Positions 21,756 to 34,236 of a stretch of 64,000 bases of DNA are shown here, one piece after another. Made by a program: the position numbers and the translations under genes. The notes below the pieces were generated by a model, which did not search any database, was not told where the DNA came from, and saw only the letters and a program-made list of their open reading frames with translations. Source of the DNA: Dipteris shenzhenensis (lineage: Eukaryota; Polypodiophyta; Polypodiopsida; Gleicheniales). The number at the start of each line of letters is the position of its first letter. Position 1 is the stretch's first letter. The DNA lies in the NCBI GenBank assembly GCA_047967505.1, contig CM106539.1. One strand, 5' to 3'.

Positions 21756-24700
21756 ATGCCTTTCTCAGTTTTCATTCGCTTTGGAGAACACGAATCATTG
21801 ACCATTCTTTTTGACACTCCTTTCCTGGAGGTTTCATTGGTGGAGCTTAAGGAACACTTTCACATTGAGAACGAGGACATTGAGCTGAATCAAGAAATCA
21901 GAATAGATGAGCTTACCATTGTACTTCCAGTGGTGAACTTAGAGGATGGTCAGAAAGGGTTCAAGATTAGTGGTAGCCAACAATCAACCTTAAGAGTTCA
22001 CATGCCCTATAAAAGAGGTACTCATGGTGACTTTATGAATCATGAACTAAATAGTGTGGTTTCACTTATAGAGAGAATGCCTTTGAATAGTTCTCTTCAT
22101 GTTGCACTCAAATTTGCAGTTCGGGTGGAGAAGGTTACTGAGCTTACTCTAACTTAGGATGGATATATTGTCTTCAAACTTCCACCTATGCCTAAGGGTT
22201 CACCAATGTCTAGAATGGAACATAATGTTGATGGTCATGTTTGGACAAAATATTCCACATGTTCGCAAGACTGCTTCAATGGTGTTGTGAGAATGAGTAG
22301 ATGTTCAGGTTATTTGAGATGTTGTAATTTGGATTGTCCTTTCCTTGAATGAATGGGAGTTTTAAATGATACAAAATGGAAAGGAAAGCTTAGGAGACCT
22401 CCTCTACTTGGTCCCATTGATCCAGCCTTGGGGTCACTTGTGTGCAAGCATTGTGATGCAATACTAGAGTGTGTTTACCTATGCAGTGCTATTATATATT
22501 ATTGCTTTCCCCATGAACGAGTAAAGACAACAAGATGCGTAGTGCATGTGGGTTTCCATGACCATCGAGTTGAAAAAGGTAGAAGTCGAGCAAAGGAAAT
22601 GCAAGTAGAGGATCTCATTTCAATGCATGCTAGGTTGAATGGAAATTCCTCTTGCAAAAATATCGAGGTGTCTATGGCACAAGACCTTGTGATGGAGATG
22701 ATGCTAGCAAAGGATGGGGTTGTTGTGGAGCCACTAGATGATCAAAAGCTCGAATAAGTGCTTGAAACCATTACACCAATGACCTGGAGAAGGAGGCTTC
22801 CAGTGGTGCAGAGTGCAAGAAGTGAGGCTAGAGGAGGGGATGGTGGAATGGATTCAATACTTGATTTAAAGAGGAGATGCAAATATCCATACCTACAAAG
22901 TATCCTATTTCCTGAACAATTGCAAGATGAACAACAACCACATATCTTCAAAATGTCGACCATTGGTCTAGGATCAGGAGTTGATCTAGTGAATCGCATG
23001 CGGCCTGGTGGAAGCTTGGGATCACAATGGGTTCATTTTGACTATATGCATCGAGTGAGGGGATGGTCAACAATGGGTGCTCATGTGTATGACCCATTCA
23101 TAAGGGAACTATTAACTATAGCAATATGTGAATTCAAGGTGGAGGATAACCATGCTCAAGTTTGATTCTGGGAGCTACTGAACAATACAATGGAGAAGAA
23201 TGGTTTTAAAAAACTTGAATTCCGTGGATTCATGGCAGATGGAGCAGGAGCAAATCGGCTGGCTATCCGCACTGTTTACAATGGTGGACCTGAAAATGTG
23301 ATGGATGGTAGAGAAAGAACTTGTGTTTTCCATTGGGAGATGAGCATGGTTGAGCACACCAGACGATGCATTAAGCCACAATTTCAGGAGGAGAATAAAG
23401 TTCTATGTCAGAAGTGGAGAGAGGCAACAAGTTCAACTTTTGCAGACCAATGCAAACAAACATTGAGTTTGTATTGGTCCCCAATTCATGTGAAGGAGGG
23501 TGAGCTACCAACATTGCATACGTGGCTTGCTTGGTGGGATGTTAGAGTCAACCACTAGGGGGGAAGGTTATTGCGGCAAGAAGAGCACTCTGGATTTGTT
23601 CCTATAGTGAACCTTTTAGAGACAAAACATTCTAGCATGAGAGCAGCACATGGATATGCAAAACACATAACATTGTATGATGCTTGTGTAGCAGATCTTG
23701 CAATGAGTGTCCTTCAGAGTGCCCACTACAATGCCTTTATGAATGGAAGACACTTGGGTATAGGACCAAATTTGGATGCTCTCTGGTGAAGAATACTTTT
23801 GATGGTAGTGGGTCTGGTAAAGGGGACAGAAATAGGCTTGTGTATTTATCACACATAATGATTGAAGAGGCTAGGATACAATCTCCTGAGATGAATAGGC
23901 CAATAACAGAACGGGTGAGCATAAGAAGAAAGAGGGGTTCAAAATGCTCAACATCGGTCCATGCAAATGATAGTCATCGACCAGAATACATGACAGTGAC
24001 AACAAGGAGAGTGATAGGAAAAAGAAGACAAATTTATTTTAAAAGTCCATCACAAGACGTGGTTTGTAGAGAGATAGATATTCATGAAGCCAATTGGGGG
24101 AGAACTGAACCACATAGCGTTGTCACATGCTTTGGCTACTTGGCAGAGAGTCGGAGATGATGTGGGGCACTAATCAATTCTCTTGGTAGAAGTGCAAGTT
24201 ATGGTGTGCCAGCCCCTTGTTTTAAGGGAAGAAGGCAACATTCTCATGGAGTGATAGAGCAGTTTGTATGGTTTTGTAATACTTCTGTCACCCATACATG
24301 GAATGTGGATAAATTCACTCAAGGTGTTCCTGGGGTCTCTCCAGGTGTATGAAAGGTTGCAAGTGGGACATCAATGATTGTAGATGAGAGGGGTGCCCTT
24401 GTAAGGGCAAGGTTCGTATTTAATAGTGATGATTCTATTGGTGTGATGGGACCTCCTTATGCACAGCAGATCCATACACCTAGCCATGTGCGCCCTTCTC
24501 ATCGTGATGGAAAGCTTGTTTCATGGAGAAGTAAGTTGAATAAAGATTTCAAGGAAAGGATACACAAGGCAGTTACAGAAAATGGGGAGGTGGTGAGAGA
24601 GAACATCATTATTCCACATGAGGTGCATGTATTCCATGTTCGTACATAGGATCAATGTCCAAGGGGCTAACATATACTGTCTTGATTTCAGAGTTTCCAC

Positions 24701-24894
24701 GTTGCACATGCCTTGATTTCATTGAAAGGGAAGCAAGAAAAAGTCCCTACATGCCTTGCAAGCACATATACTTCATGTTTATTGTTGTCTTGGGCTTAAC
24801 TGAAATGGTGCATCAGTTTATGCATCAGGTTGCATTAACAAAAGTTGAATTGTTTCAAGCTCTAGGTGGTAGAAGAAACCCATCAAGTATGTAG
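21756..24894 (+). pseudogene. MULE-type transposase pseudogene
   Basis: Starts at ATG 21756 (MPFSVFIRFGEH). One frame is kept from 21756 to 23789, broken by in-frame stops near 22155, 22347, 22755, 23163, 23556 and 23787; it then shifts twice. Order: an N-terminal region of unknown type; a WRKY-GCM1-like zinc finger (GHVWTKYST, then RCCNLDCPF, with RCVVHVGFHDH as possible His ligands); the MULE catalytic region (WSTMGAHVYDPF, LLTIAICEFKVED, GFMADGAGANRLAIRTVY, RTCVFHW); and a SWIM zinc finger (CTCLDFIE...MPCKHIYFMF, 24700-24780). This is the known order for plant Mutator-like transposases (DNA cut-and-paste, nuclear). A second remnant lies at 34237-35160. Terminal inverted repeats were not found. 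Confidence 0.85.
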
Positions 24895-25082
24895 TGTATG
24901 GCTTGGATGCCCTTTTTTTGCATTTCCTTCAGAATTAGATAATATATGTAGGTGTGCTTCCTTGCATGAAGCTGCACTAAGTTGAAGGTGGAAGAAACCC
25001 ATCAAGCATTTAGTAGGCAGCCTAGATGTCCCTGTTTTATATTTCCTTTGGAAGCGGATGATATACATAGGTGTGCTTCCAT
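24867..25082. repeat. ~120-bp direct duplication at the MULE 3' end
   Basis: GGTAGAAGAAACCCATCAAG...GTAGGTGTGCTTCC (about 24867-24962) recurs at 24987-25082 with about 15% difference. The gap between them is short. Confidence 0.75.
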
Positions 25083-25254
25083 GTTTTGGCAATGCATGAA
25101 AAAACATTTTGTACAATCATTCCAAGGGTTGGAAGATATTTTGAAGCATCAAATTTTTATATCAATTTTTTTTTGTATGACATATGCTTTTTGTGCTATG
25201 GAGTTAATAACTTTTAGAAAAAAGGTGTCTTCTGACAACATGAAGAGCAGTTAA

Positions 25255-26006
25255 TGTAATATGTTACTATTCTCATTATTGAAAGCATTCAATGTTTTAT
25301 TTTATCATTACTTTTTCACAGCAAAGGAAACATGATTTGAACATGTACTTCTAGAAACATGCTAGCCAAGATGCAGGCGAGTGGGTAAGCTTTCTTGGAG
25401 CATAAATTGTGGTAATTAGCTATCCTGGATGAATATGATGTGGTTGTTATTAAACAAATAACACCTTGCATTGTTGTTTGTCCATGCTCGCTTATTTGGC
25501 CTCGCTCGCTTTTTGGTAATCCTCAGAAAAATTGAGAATTGATGATGTAGTTGTGTTCATATGGAAAGACCCTACTTGGCAAGTGGTGTGCATGTGTATG
25601 TGATGTGGTAGCTAGGTTTACATGCAACATGCATAGTGTGCCTGGAAAGGGGTACTAGTGCTTGTGTGCCATGTGTCAATGGATGAGGTGGTTACATTGT
25701 GCAGACATGGTACTACTGAGGTGTCTTAATGATGTAGATGGTGACATGGTAATTGATGTGGTAGAATGACATGGATAGTGATGTGACACTTGAATGGATA
25801 AGGTGCTGATGTGGTAGTTGATGGCCATGTGATAACTGGATAATGTGGCAGTTTGACCAGTTAACTGATGATGTGGTAGTACTGAGCAATAGTGATCTTG
25901 CCTTTATAGCCACACTCTCATCCACTTTATATGCTACTAGAAAACAAAACACAAAGCAAAGTGACACTCATTCAAAGTCGTCATCCCTACAGACATCAAC
26001 ATTTAG
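25255..26006. other. Unassigned stretch, GATGTGG-rich
   Basis: Non-coding. The word GATGTGGTA or close variants recurs about six times between 25595 and 25880, giving a loose imperfect repeat. No element boundary was recognised. Confidence 0.4.
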
Positions 26007-26252
26007 TACATCTTTTATGCTTGAGTCATTTAGCACTTATTGGCATTTTGGATTGCCATTGCAGTTGGCATTTTCTTTTGGGCCAGATTTGCTCCTATGG
26101 ATGCATAGTATATGCACATGAGTCAGATGCTTTGAGCTTTGAGTTTTGGTGATATTTCGCTCTATTGTGGCATACACATTTAGGTGCACCTAGTATTTGG
26201 TGTGATTCTCTCTTGCAGGCACTAGCATTTGGGATTTTGTTTCATTTGCATA

Positions 26253-29200
26253 ATGGCATCCTCTTCCATGTATAAAAAGGAGTTTTTTAGCATTAAAAAG
26301 TTTGATGGGACAAACTTTTCTTTGTGGAAAGAACAAATAAGGGATGTGCTTATTCAAAAGAAGCAGATTAAACCCTTGGCAGGGATTGAAGCTAAGCCTG
26401 CAAATATGTCTGAGGATGATTGGAATGAGTTGGATGCATTAGCAAAGTCTACTATTAGACTTCATCTTGCAGAGTTGCTTACCACTTCAGATGATGCATA
26501 TTCCCAGGATTGGATTTTGGATTCTGGTGCTTCATTCCATGTTACTCCCCATAAGGAATGGTTCCCACTTATGACAGTGGAAAGACAGGTTGTGTGCATC
26601 TTGGAAATGACTATGCATGTGACATAGTGGGAGCAGGTGACTAAAGTTTTCTTTTGCAAATGGGTCTGCATTTGTTTTGAAACATGTGAGACATGTGCCT
26701 AAGCTGACCAAGAGTCTTATTTCAGTGGGTCAGCTAGATGATGCTGGTTTTCACACCACTTTTGGCTTTCAGAGTTGGAAAATTCAGAAGGGCTCTATGC
26801 TTTTGGCCAGGGGTGCCAAGTGTGGAACTTTGTATCCCTTACATGTATCAGGGGTATTTGATCATGTTGTTGCAATAACGGAGCAGCCAAGCACTTCTTT
26901 GTGGCATTGCAGGTTGGGGCACATGAGCCAGAATGGAATGAAACTCTTATGCCGTTTGGGTTATGTAATGCATTTGAGTTTCTCTGATTTTGAATTTTGT
27001 GAGCATTTTCTCTATGGGAAGCAGACTAAATCAGACCATAAAAGAAGGGGAAAGAAAGAGTTTGAAACGCTTGATTTGGTGCATTCAGACGTATGTGGTC
27101 CCATGCCTACACGGTCATTAGGCGGGGTTGAATACTATGTGACATTCATTGATGATGCAACTAGGAAAGTGTGGGCTTATGCTATAGCTCGGAAGAGTGA
27201 TGTGTTCCAGGTATTTTAGAAATGGCTGGCCTTGGTTGAGAATCAGTCAGGTAGAACGATTAAATGCCTACAGACTGACAATGGTGGAGAGTATCTCTCT
27301 CATAACTTTCAGCATTTCTGTGATACATGTGGGATTAAGAGGGAGCTCACATCCCCTCGAACTCCAGAGCAAAATCCAATTGCAAAAAAGATGAACCGTA
27401 CCATTCAACAAAGGTTGCAATGCATGCTTTCCAATACAAGTCTTTCTGGTGGTTTTTGGGCTGAGGCAATGAAGGCTGTAGTGCATGTGATCAATAGATC
27501 ACCTAGTACGAGTTTGGATGGTGGTATTCCTGAAGAGGCATGGAGTAGCAAGAAGCCATCTTACTCTCACTTGCATATATTTGGGTGTGAGGCATATGCA
27601 CATGTGCCAAAAGAGCTTTGAAAGAAGCTAGATCCTAAGTCTAGGAAATGCATCTTTTTGGGTTATGGTGAAAGTGGAGAAATGGGCTATCGTCTTGGGA
27701 TCCAGAAGCAAAGAAGATCATACGCAGCCATGATGTAGTCTTCAATGAGAAAAAGATGCATAAGGCACCCATGAGGGATGTGGAAATGAGGAGAATCACT
27801 TTCCAGGATGTGAATCCACCTGCATATGTTGATAGACAGCAAGCTGTCCATGCACCAAATGTGTAAGAAATGGTACCACCAAGTACTCCCACAGGTATAC
27901 AATCAAGGGTAGATGATGGATCATCTATTGGTGGAAATGATGAGCCAAATGTGGCTGATATGCAGGTGGGACAGCAAGCTGAAATGCCCTTGAGAAGATC
28001 ATCTAGAGTGTCTAGACCACCTGATAAGTTTGTTCCAGGGGTAGACTATGTGATGCTTACTGATTGCGGGGAGCCTTCTTACTACAAAAAGGCTATGATG
28101 CGTGAATATCAATGCAAGTGGGAGTATGCTATGCAATCAAAGATGAGTTCACTTATGAAGAATAAGACTTGGGACTTGGTTTCTTTGCCACATGGAAAGA
28201 AAGCATTGCCATGTAAATGGGTCTACAAGATGAAGGTCACAGGTGATGATGTGCCTAGGTACAAGGCCCATTTGGTCGCTAAAGGGTTCAAGCAAGAGAA
28301 GGGTGTGGACTTTGATGAGATATTCTCTCCGATTGTGAAGATGACCACACTTAGATGCATGCTTGGACTAGTGGCATCAGAGGATATGGAGCTTATGCGA
28401 ATGGATGTCAAGACAGATTTCTCGCATGGGGATTTGCATGAGGAAATTTACATGGTGCAGTCGGAAGGCTTTGAAGAAAAGGGCAAAGAGCATTTAGTTT
28501 GCAAGCCGAAGAAGAGTCTCTATGGTCTTAAGCAAGCGCCTAGAGAATGGTATCAGAAGTTTGATGCTTTCATTCGGTCCCAGGGTTTTAGAAGGAGTGA
28601 AATTGATCACTGCCTCTATACTAAAAGGGCTAAGGATAATAGCCTGATAATCTTGGCACTATATGTGGATGATATGCTATTGGCTAGCAAGAATACTTAT
28701 GAGCTAGATGTATTAAAGGCCAAGTTGCATGAGGCCTTTGATATGAAGGATTTGGGACTTGCAGGTCATATTCTTGGTATGCTCTTGGTATGCGCATCAC
28801 GCGTGATCAGAGTAGGAAACTCCTTTGGCTTTCACAAAAAGAGTATGTTACAAAAGTATTGCAGCATTTCAATATGGAGGGGGGGAAGGCAGTGAGTACT
28901 CCATTGCCTCCATATGTGAAACTGAGTCATACAGATAGTCCCAAATCAGATGAGGAAAGGGCCATGATGGCCAAGGTTCCTTATGCATCAGCAGTTGGGA
29001 GTCTTATGTATGCTATGATAGCTACTAGACCAGACATTGCATTTGCAGTGGGAGTTGTTAGCCGGTATATGGCTAATCCAGGAAAGAGGCATTGGGAGGC
29101 AGTTAAGTGCATCATGAGGTACATGAAGGGTACCAAGGAGATGTGCATCTACTTTGGTAGAGGAGACATGCGTATACTTGGGTACACAGATTCAAACTAT

Positions 29201-29624
29201 GCAGGGCATGTGGATAGTAGGAGATCCACTTTTGGTTATGTGTTCACCTTTGCAGGTGGTGCAGTGTCGTGGATGTCTCGTGCACAGAAGTGCATTGCTT
29301 TGTCTACCACAGAGGCTGAGTATGTTGCAGCCACAAAGGGTTGCAAGGAGGCTATATGGCTTGATCGGCTAGTGGGAGATTTGGGGATTCATACAGGTAT
29401 ACCGACATTGCATAGTGATTCCATGAGTGCTATTTAGCTAGCACGGAATCCAGTCTTTCATGCAAAGACCAAACACATTGAGGTCAAGTACCATTTCATC
29501 AGGGAGGTACTTGAGGACAAGCGCATAGAGCTTGTCAAGGTTCATACAGATGATAACCCTACAGATATGCTGACAAAGAGTCTACCTAGTCAACGGTTTG
29601 AGTAGTGTCATGTATTGATGGGCA
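26253..29624 (+). pseudogene. Copia B gag-pol remnant
   Basis: Starts at ATG 26253 (MASSSMYKKEFFSIKK, gag N-terminus). At about 26470 the gag frame jumps from IRLHLAE straight to LLTTSDDAYSQDW before the protease, deleting most of gag including its zinc knuckle. The protease motif DSGASFHVT follows, then the GAG-pre-integrase region, integrase core (DLVHSDVCGPM, TDNGGEYLS, TPEQNP), RT (CKWVYKMKVT, LYVDDMLLASKN) and RNase H (STTEAEYVAATKG). Lesions include a break after GAGD at about 26640, stops near 27218, 27619 and 27865, a frame change near 27690, a short duplication near 28780 (CTTGGTATG twice), and a TAG after SDSMSAI at about 29436. The intact relative is copia A. Confidence 0.88.
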
Positions 29625-29684
29625 TTGGATAGTATGCTCACTGTTGTTCTCCCTTAAAGGCACATTGTCCTTTAAGTGGGAGGT

Positions 29685-29855
29685 TGTGGGGGTTAAAGGT
29701 CACTGTGCCTTTACTCTGGTTATGTACAATACTCAAACACATATATAAATGAATGAAAAAGAAGATTAGGGTGGTTCTACACCCACCAAAACTTGTGTGC
29801 CTCTCTGTTTCTCTCTCTCCCTCTTTCGTTCTTGCTTTCGTTGAGAGCACTCTCA
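29685..29855 (+). repeat. Copia B 3' LTR (171 bp)
   Basis: TGTGGGGGTTAAAGG...GAGCACTCTCA, preceded by the purine tract AAGTGGGAGGT. Matches the 173-bp LTRs of copia A. Confidence 0.9.
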
Positions 29856-31487
29856 ATCTCCAGCTACACAAACAGTTTTCGCACCTGTAGCAAATCCTAC
29901 CATTGCTTGGGCATAGGAAGAATGGGATAAGAAAGATAAGTATGCATATCATATGATCAAGTAGAATGTGCAAGATGTCATGCTAGGACAACTCAACACC
30001 GTTAAGACATCAAAAGAAGCATGGGATATGTTTGCAACTCTCTATGAGTCCAAGAACACTTCCAAGATTCTCATATTGAGAAACCAAATCAACCAGAGTT
30101 TTTGCAACAGTAGTGAAGCCGGTCATGCTTATGTACTCTAGATCAAAGACTACAACAATCAACTTGCAGTAGTAGGAGAGACTATGAGTCTAGCAGAAAT
30201 GGTTCAAGTCATCCTAAATGGACTAGGAGAGGGATACGAGAATCTAGTCGAGAGTATTGCCATTCAATGGGAAATTTCAACACTGGAAGAACTTCAGTCA
30301 GAGTCTTACTTGGTGAAGAACTCAAGACTCAAGCCATTCATGCATGCAAAGGTCATTCTAATGATTAGGAATTCATAGCTTCAGACAAAAGTAGAGGCAG
30401 AGGCAGATTATTCCAGAAAAGTGGTCATCATTAGCAGAATCAGCATCAGCATCAGCATCATCCTCAGCAACATTAGAATCAGGAAAGAGGAAATCATTCC
30501 AACCGATGAAGATTCCAAGGACGAGGGAGTGCATCCACCAACATGTCAAATATATAGTGCAACTACTATTATAAGTTTGGATACTATGAAATAGATTGCC
30601 ACAAGAAGGAGTACGACCAAGGTGGTCAGAGGGTGGTCAGTCAATCCAGCAGGTAATCGAGGGAATTTCCACAGAATAGGAAATCATTGTGGTGGTGAAC
30701 ATTCTAGTCATAGTCATTTTGCAAATGAACGTGGGAGTATGTTTCTTGCAAATGAGGAAATGCAAAAGATTAATACAGTGTACCTAGATGTACCTAGACA
30801 CTGATTGCAATCCAAAAGAGGATTTCAGCTATCAAGTGGACCAAGCAAAATAAGATCCTTGGTACATTGATAGTGGTGCATCATCTCGCATGACAAATGA
30901 TCAGGAATGGTTCACAGAGATGAAACCATCAGAAGGTCAAAAGAATGTGATCTACATAGCAGATTATACACCAAATCCAGTTCAAGGGATAGGCATTATC
31001 CTTATGAACAATCTCACTGGTACTAAAGGATTGGTGAAAGATGTACTCTACATTTCGAAGCTCAGTAAGAACTCTTGTCATCAGTAGGTCAAATGTGACA
31101 GAACACAACTATTGAGTCATCTTCGATGGAGATGAATGCACTATCACAGATAAATCCAAAAGATTTCAGCTAGTAGGAAAAGGTGTTAAGGAATGACACT
31201 TGTACAGAATGCTAGCTATAGTACCAGATAAGCATGCCATGTCAGCTCAACCGCAATAGTGGCAGAAGAGATATGGTCATGTAAATTTCAAGAGCTTGCT
31301 AGATCTCAGGAATCAAAATATGGCAATCAAGATTCCTAAGCTATAGTTTCTTGGAAAAGATTGTGAAGCATGCTCGACAAACAAAAGTGAGCCAACTTTG
31401 GTAGAAGTACCTCTCGAGCATGAGGTATTATTGATTTGATTCATATAAATGTATGGGGTTATGCCAAGACCTGTAGCATCAATGGTT

Positions 31488-31776
31488 TGTTGGAACACTG
31501 AAAGGAAAGAGTAGAGTTGACACAAAATCAGAATACTTGCATATAGAATGAAGAAGAAAGAGGTCCTTAAGTAGGCACCTCATACAAGCTCACTGACATC
31601 ATTGATGACCTCAAAACTCCTCAATCATCTCCTCAATCTGCTCCTAGATTCACTCAATCATCCTATGTGGCTTTTCCACCACCTAACTGTGCTTGTGGGC
31701 ACCTAACTGTGCCTCTAGCACTCACACATAGAAACATAAGGTGTGCCTGAGGCATACACCTTGAGATATCCCAACA
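31488..31776 (-). repeat. T1 3' LTR
   Basis: 289 bp; on the minus strand TGTTGGGATATC...GTGTTCCAACA. Pairs with 33845-34132. Confidence 0.93.
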
Positions 31777-32154
31777 AACCCCCCCTCAAGGAAATGCCTC
31801 AGGCTATGTCAAGGATACATCTAGTCTCATAGTTTCTCATGCCATCTCATGGTGGTCAAGGATAAATCTATGGCTAGGTTCTCATGCTAGCAAGGGTTCC
31901 CTTGGGTGTAAGGTAAACAGAAAGGGATACAAACAGACCTTCCAATGGTTATCTCCCCTACATGTACATGCACACAATGTCTGTAGGAGGTACCATGGAA
32001 CAAAACATACACATGGCCTACATCATAAGGTGACCAGAGGTGTTTACAAAACAAAACACAACACACAATAATTTATTTTCATTCATTTTGGAGGACTATC
32101 CAAGCTGAGTACCTTGACATAAAAAGAGTGATCTGGAGCATACATAGAGATGAT

Positions 32155-32985
32155 TTAAAATGCATAATCTTCATGGGATGCCTCATCTTGTGGAGGCAAA
32201 TTCACTGTAAGTAGATTCGCATTTTCTGTCTTTGCTTTGTCTCTGCAGAACTTCTCACTATGGTTGTTTTTGCCACAGTGCTTACATGGATTAACTTTGA
32301 AGCAGTCCTTTGAAAGGTGATTTGTCTTTCCATAGTGATTGCAAGGAGAATACTTGCCCTTCTGGAATTTCATAGCATAAGCAGTGTCATTGCCTTTCCT
32401 TAACTCCATGTGTCTTTCTTCTTCTTGGAGAGCTGAGATGATGCCTTCAAGATTTGGATTGGGAAGATTCTTCAAAGTGCTTACAATGTGATCAAAGCTT
32501 TCAGGCATACTCTTAAGTAGTACTGCCATAGCATCATCAGGGGTGATAGGAGAGTTGATAGAAGCTAACTGAGTCATAAGACTCCGCATATAGTTGACAT
32601 GGGCAGCTAAAGTAGTATCACTTGCCATCTTTAATTCAAAGAAAGAGATTTTAAGTGATAGTTTAGAAATATGAGAGCTTGCACCAAAAATCAAATCTAG
32701 CTTCTGCCATGCTTCCGATGGAGACTCCAAGTCAGATATATGATGTATGTAATCATCACCCAAAGCTAAAGCAATTATACCATATGCTTTTTCTTCTCTT
32801 GCTGGATCCCTTGCCGGTCGTGTCGGAGCTGAAGATTCCCCAGCATTTGAGGCCGTAGAAGAAGCGGTAGGAGTAGGTTTGACAAGTCCCCATAAGTTCT
32901 CCTGCATTAATGCAAATTTTACCTTCATTTGCCATGTATGGAACCCCTTTCCATTGAACTTCTCAAGATTATATAAAGTAGCCAT
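32155..32985 (-). CDS. T1 gag polyprotein (276 aa), apparently intact
   Basis: ATG at 32985-32983 (MATLYNLEKFNGKGFHTWQM), chosen because it opens the standard copia gag N-terminus; the same frame is open further upstream to 33057 without gag-like sequence. Residues about 75-215 are the UBN2/copia gag capsid-like region (SPSEAWQKLDLIFG, LKISFFELKM, LLKSMPESFDHIVSTLKNLP). Two zinc knuckles follow near the end: CNHYGKTNHLSKDC, where the second Cys is Tyr, and CKHCGKNNHSEKFC, which is complete. It ends DEASHEDYAF. Gag forms the particle that packages element RNA. No protease is fused. The open frame and near-identical LTRs suggest recent insertion. Confidence 0.88.
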   Translation of the reverse strand: MATLYNLEKFNGKGFHTWQMKVKFALMQENLWGLVKPTPTASSTASNAGESSAPTRPARDPAREEKAYGIIALALGDDYIHHISDLESPSEAWQKLDLIFGASSHISKLSLKISFFELKMASDTTLAAHVNYMRSLMTQLASINSPITPDDAMAVLLKSMPESFDHIVSTLKNLPNPNLEGIISALQEEERHMELRKGNDTAYAMKFQKGKYSPCNHYGKTNHLSKDCFKVNPCKHCGKNNHSEKFCRDKAKTENANLLTVNLPPQDEASHEDYAF

Positions 32986-33844
32986 GAGAGGGTCTAACCC
33001 AGATATTGGGCAGTGTCTATCTCTCTTACAAGGCAAAAAGAACTGAAATACTTCCAAAGTATAGCCACTTGATGTAGCAAATAGTAGTGACTAGTTTTCA
33101 AACAATGATGCTACTTTTGCATGCTTCATAGGAGTGAATGAAATAAGCACTTTCCAATCACATCCAAGTCTAGCAAGTCAAAACAAAGCTGAAGCAACAC
33201 TTGTAGTGAAGTTATTAAAAACATCAAAAAAACCAGAAATGCTAGAGTAGCATTTTATGTAGCATCATTTTCAAAAGTATGTCAAAACTATCAAAACTAG
33301 AGAGCTGAACTTGGAGGGCTCATATCACACTCTTCAAAGCAAAAGAAAGAGGGATTTTTGAGGCAAAAGAAAGCTGGTATACCACAATAGATCCTCTGGG
33401 AAGAAGAGGCGAAAATATGCATCAGGTCGCCTTCACCTTCATGAACAAAGTCGACTGGTTTTTCTCTGTTTTCTCCTTCAATATGCAGCCATTGCTACTC
33501 AGATTTCAGCACAAGGTAGCTCTAGGTATGGAGAAGCTTGCCCTGGAAGAAATTAGGAAAAGATAGAGCAGGTGCAGAGAACTTGCAGTAGAGGATTTCG
33601 ACGACTTTTCTGCAATGGCGACGAGCAGCGCACGAATTTCGTCGATTCCTTCCAGCCTAAAGTTCGCCCCAACCAGAGGGATCTCCAGCAGAAAGGGCGT
33701 GGGAAATGGTTGAGGATTGAAGGAGAACAAGCTCAAGCAAAATTTTGGGAGAAGAGGGAGAGATAGTGAAGAAGAAGAAGAAGAAGAAGAAGATGATGAT
33801 GTGGCAGAAATGGGCTCAAGGAGGATCAAATGGCTCTGATACCA

Positions 33845-34132
33845 TGTTGGAACATGAAAGGAAAGAGTAGAGTTGACACAAAATTAGAATACTTGCATAT
33901 AGAATGAAGAAGAAAGAGGTCCTTAAGTAGGCACCTCATACAAGCTCACTGACATCACTGATGACCTCAAAACTCCTCAATCATCTCCTCAATCTGCTCC
34001 TAGATTCACTCAATCATCCTATGTGGCTTTTCCACCACCTAACTGTGCTTGTGGGCACCTAACTGTGCCTCTAGCACTCACACATAGAAACATAAGGTGT
34101 GCCTGAGGCATACACCTTGAGATATCCCAACA
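33845..34132 (-). repeat. T1 5' LTR
   Basis: 288 bp, followed on the minus strand by the initiator-Met tRNA primer site. Confidence 0.93.
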
Positions 34133-34236
34133 TGGTTCACTTTACTACTTGACTTTCATCAATGACTACAACAGATATTATTGGGTCTACTTTTTGAATT
34201 CCAAATTTCAAGAATTCAAAGCCATGGTAGAAAACC

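Larger units (their letters stand above)
26007..29855 (+). mobile_element. Copia B: 5'-truncated Tork/TNT1-like element
   Basis: Same family as copia A (40698-55542). The match begins inside the leader at about 26007 (TTTATGCTTGAGTCATTT), so the 5' LTR, primer site and most of the ~1.4-kb leader are missing. The 3' side is complete: pol, purine tract AAGTGGGAGGT, and a 3' LTR (29685-29855). A large part of gag is deleted at about 26470. Multiple stops and frame breaks show it is dead and older than copia A. Confidence 0.9.
31488..34132 (-). mobile_element. T1: complete gag-only LTR element (2645 bp)
   Basis: LTRs at 33845-34132 (5') and 31488-31776 (3'), about three differences between them, TG...CA ends. 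Perfect target duplication TGGTT (31483-31487 and 34133-34137). The primer site TGGTATCAGAGCC lies at 33832-33844 on the minus strand. The purine tract CCTTGAGGGGGGGTT abuts the 3' LTR. The only gene is gag (32155-32985); no pol part exists. This is the layout described for TR-GAG elements. It inserted into copia C's integrase core. Confidence 0.95.
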
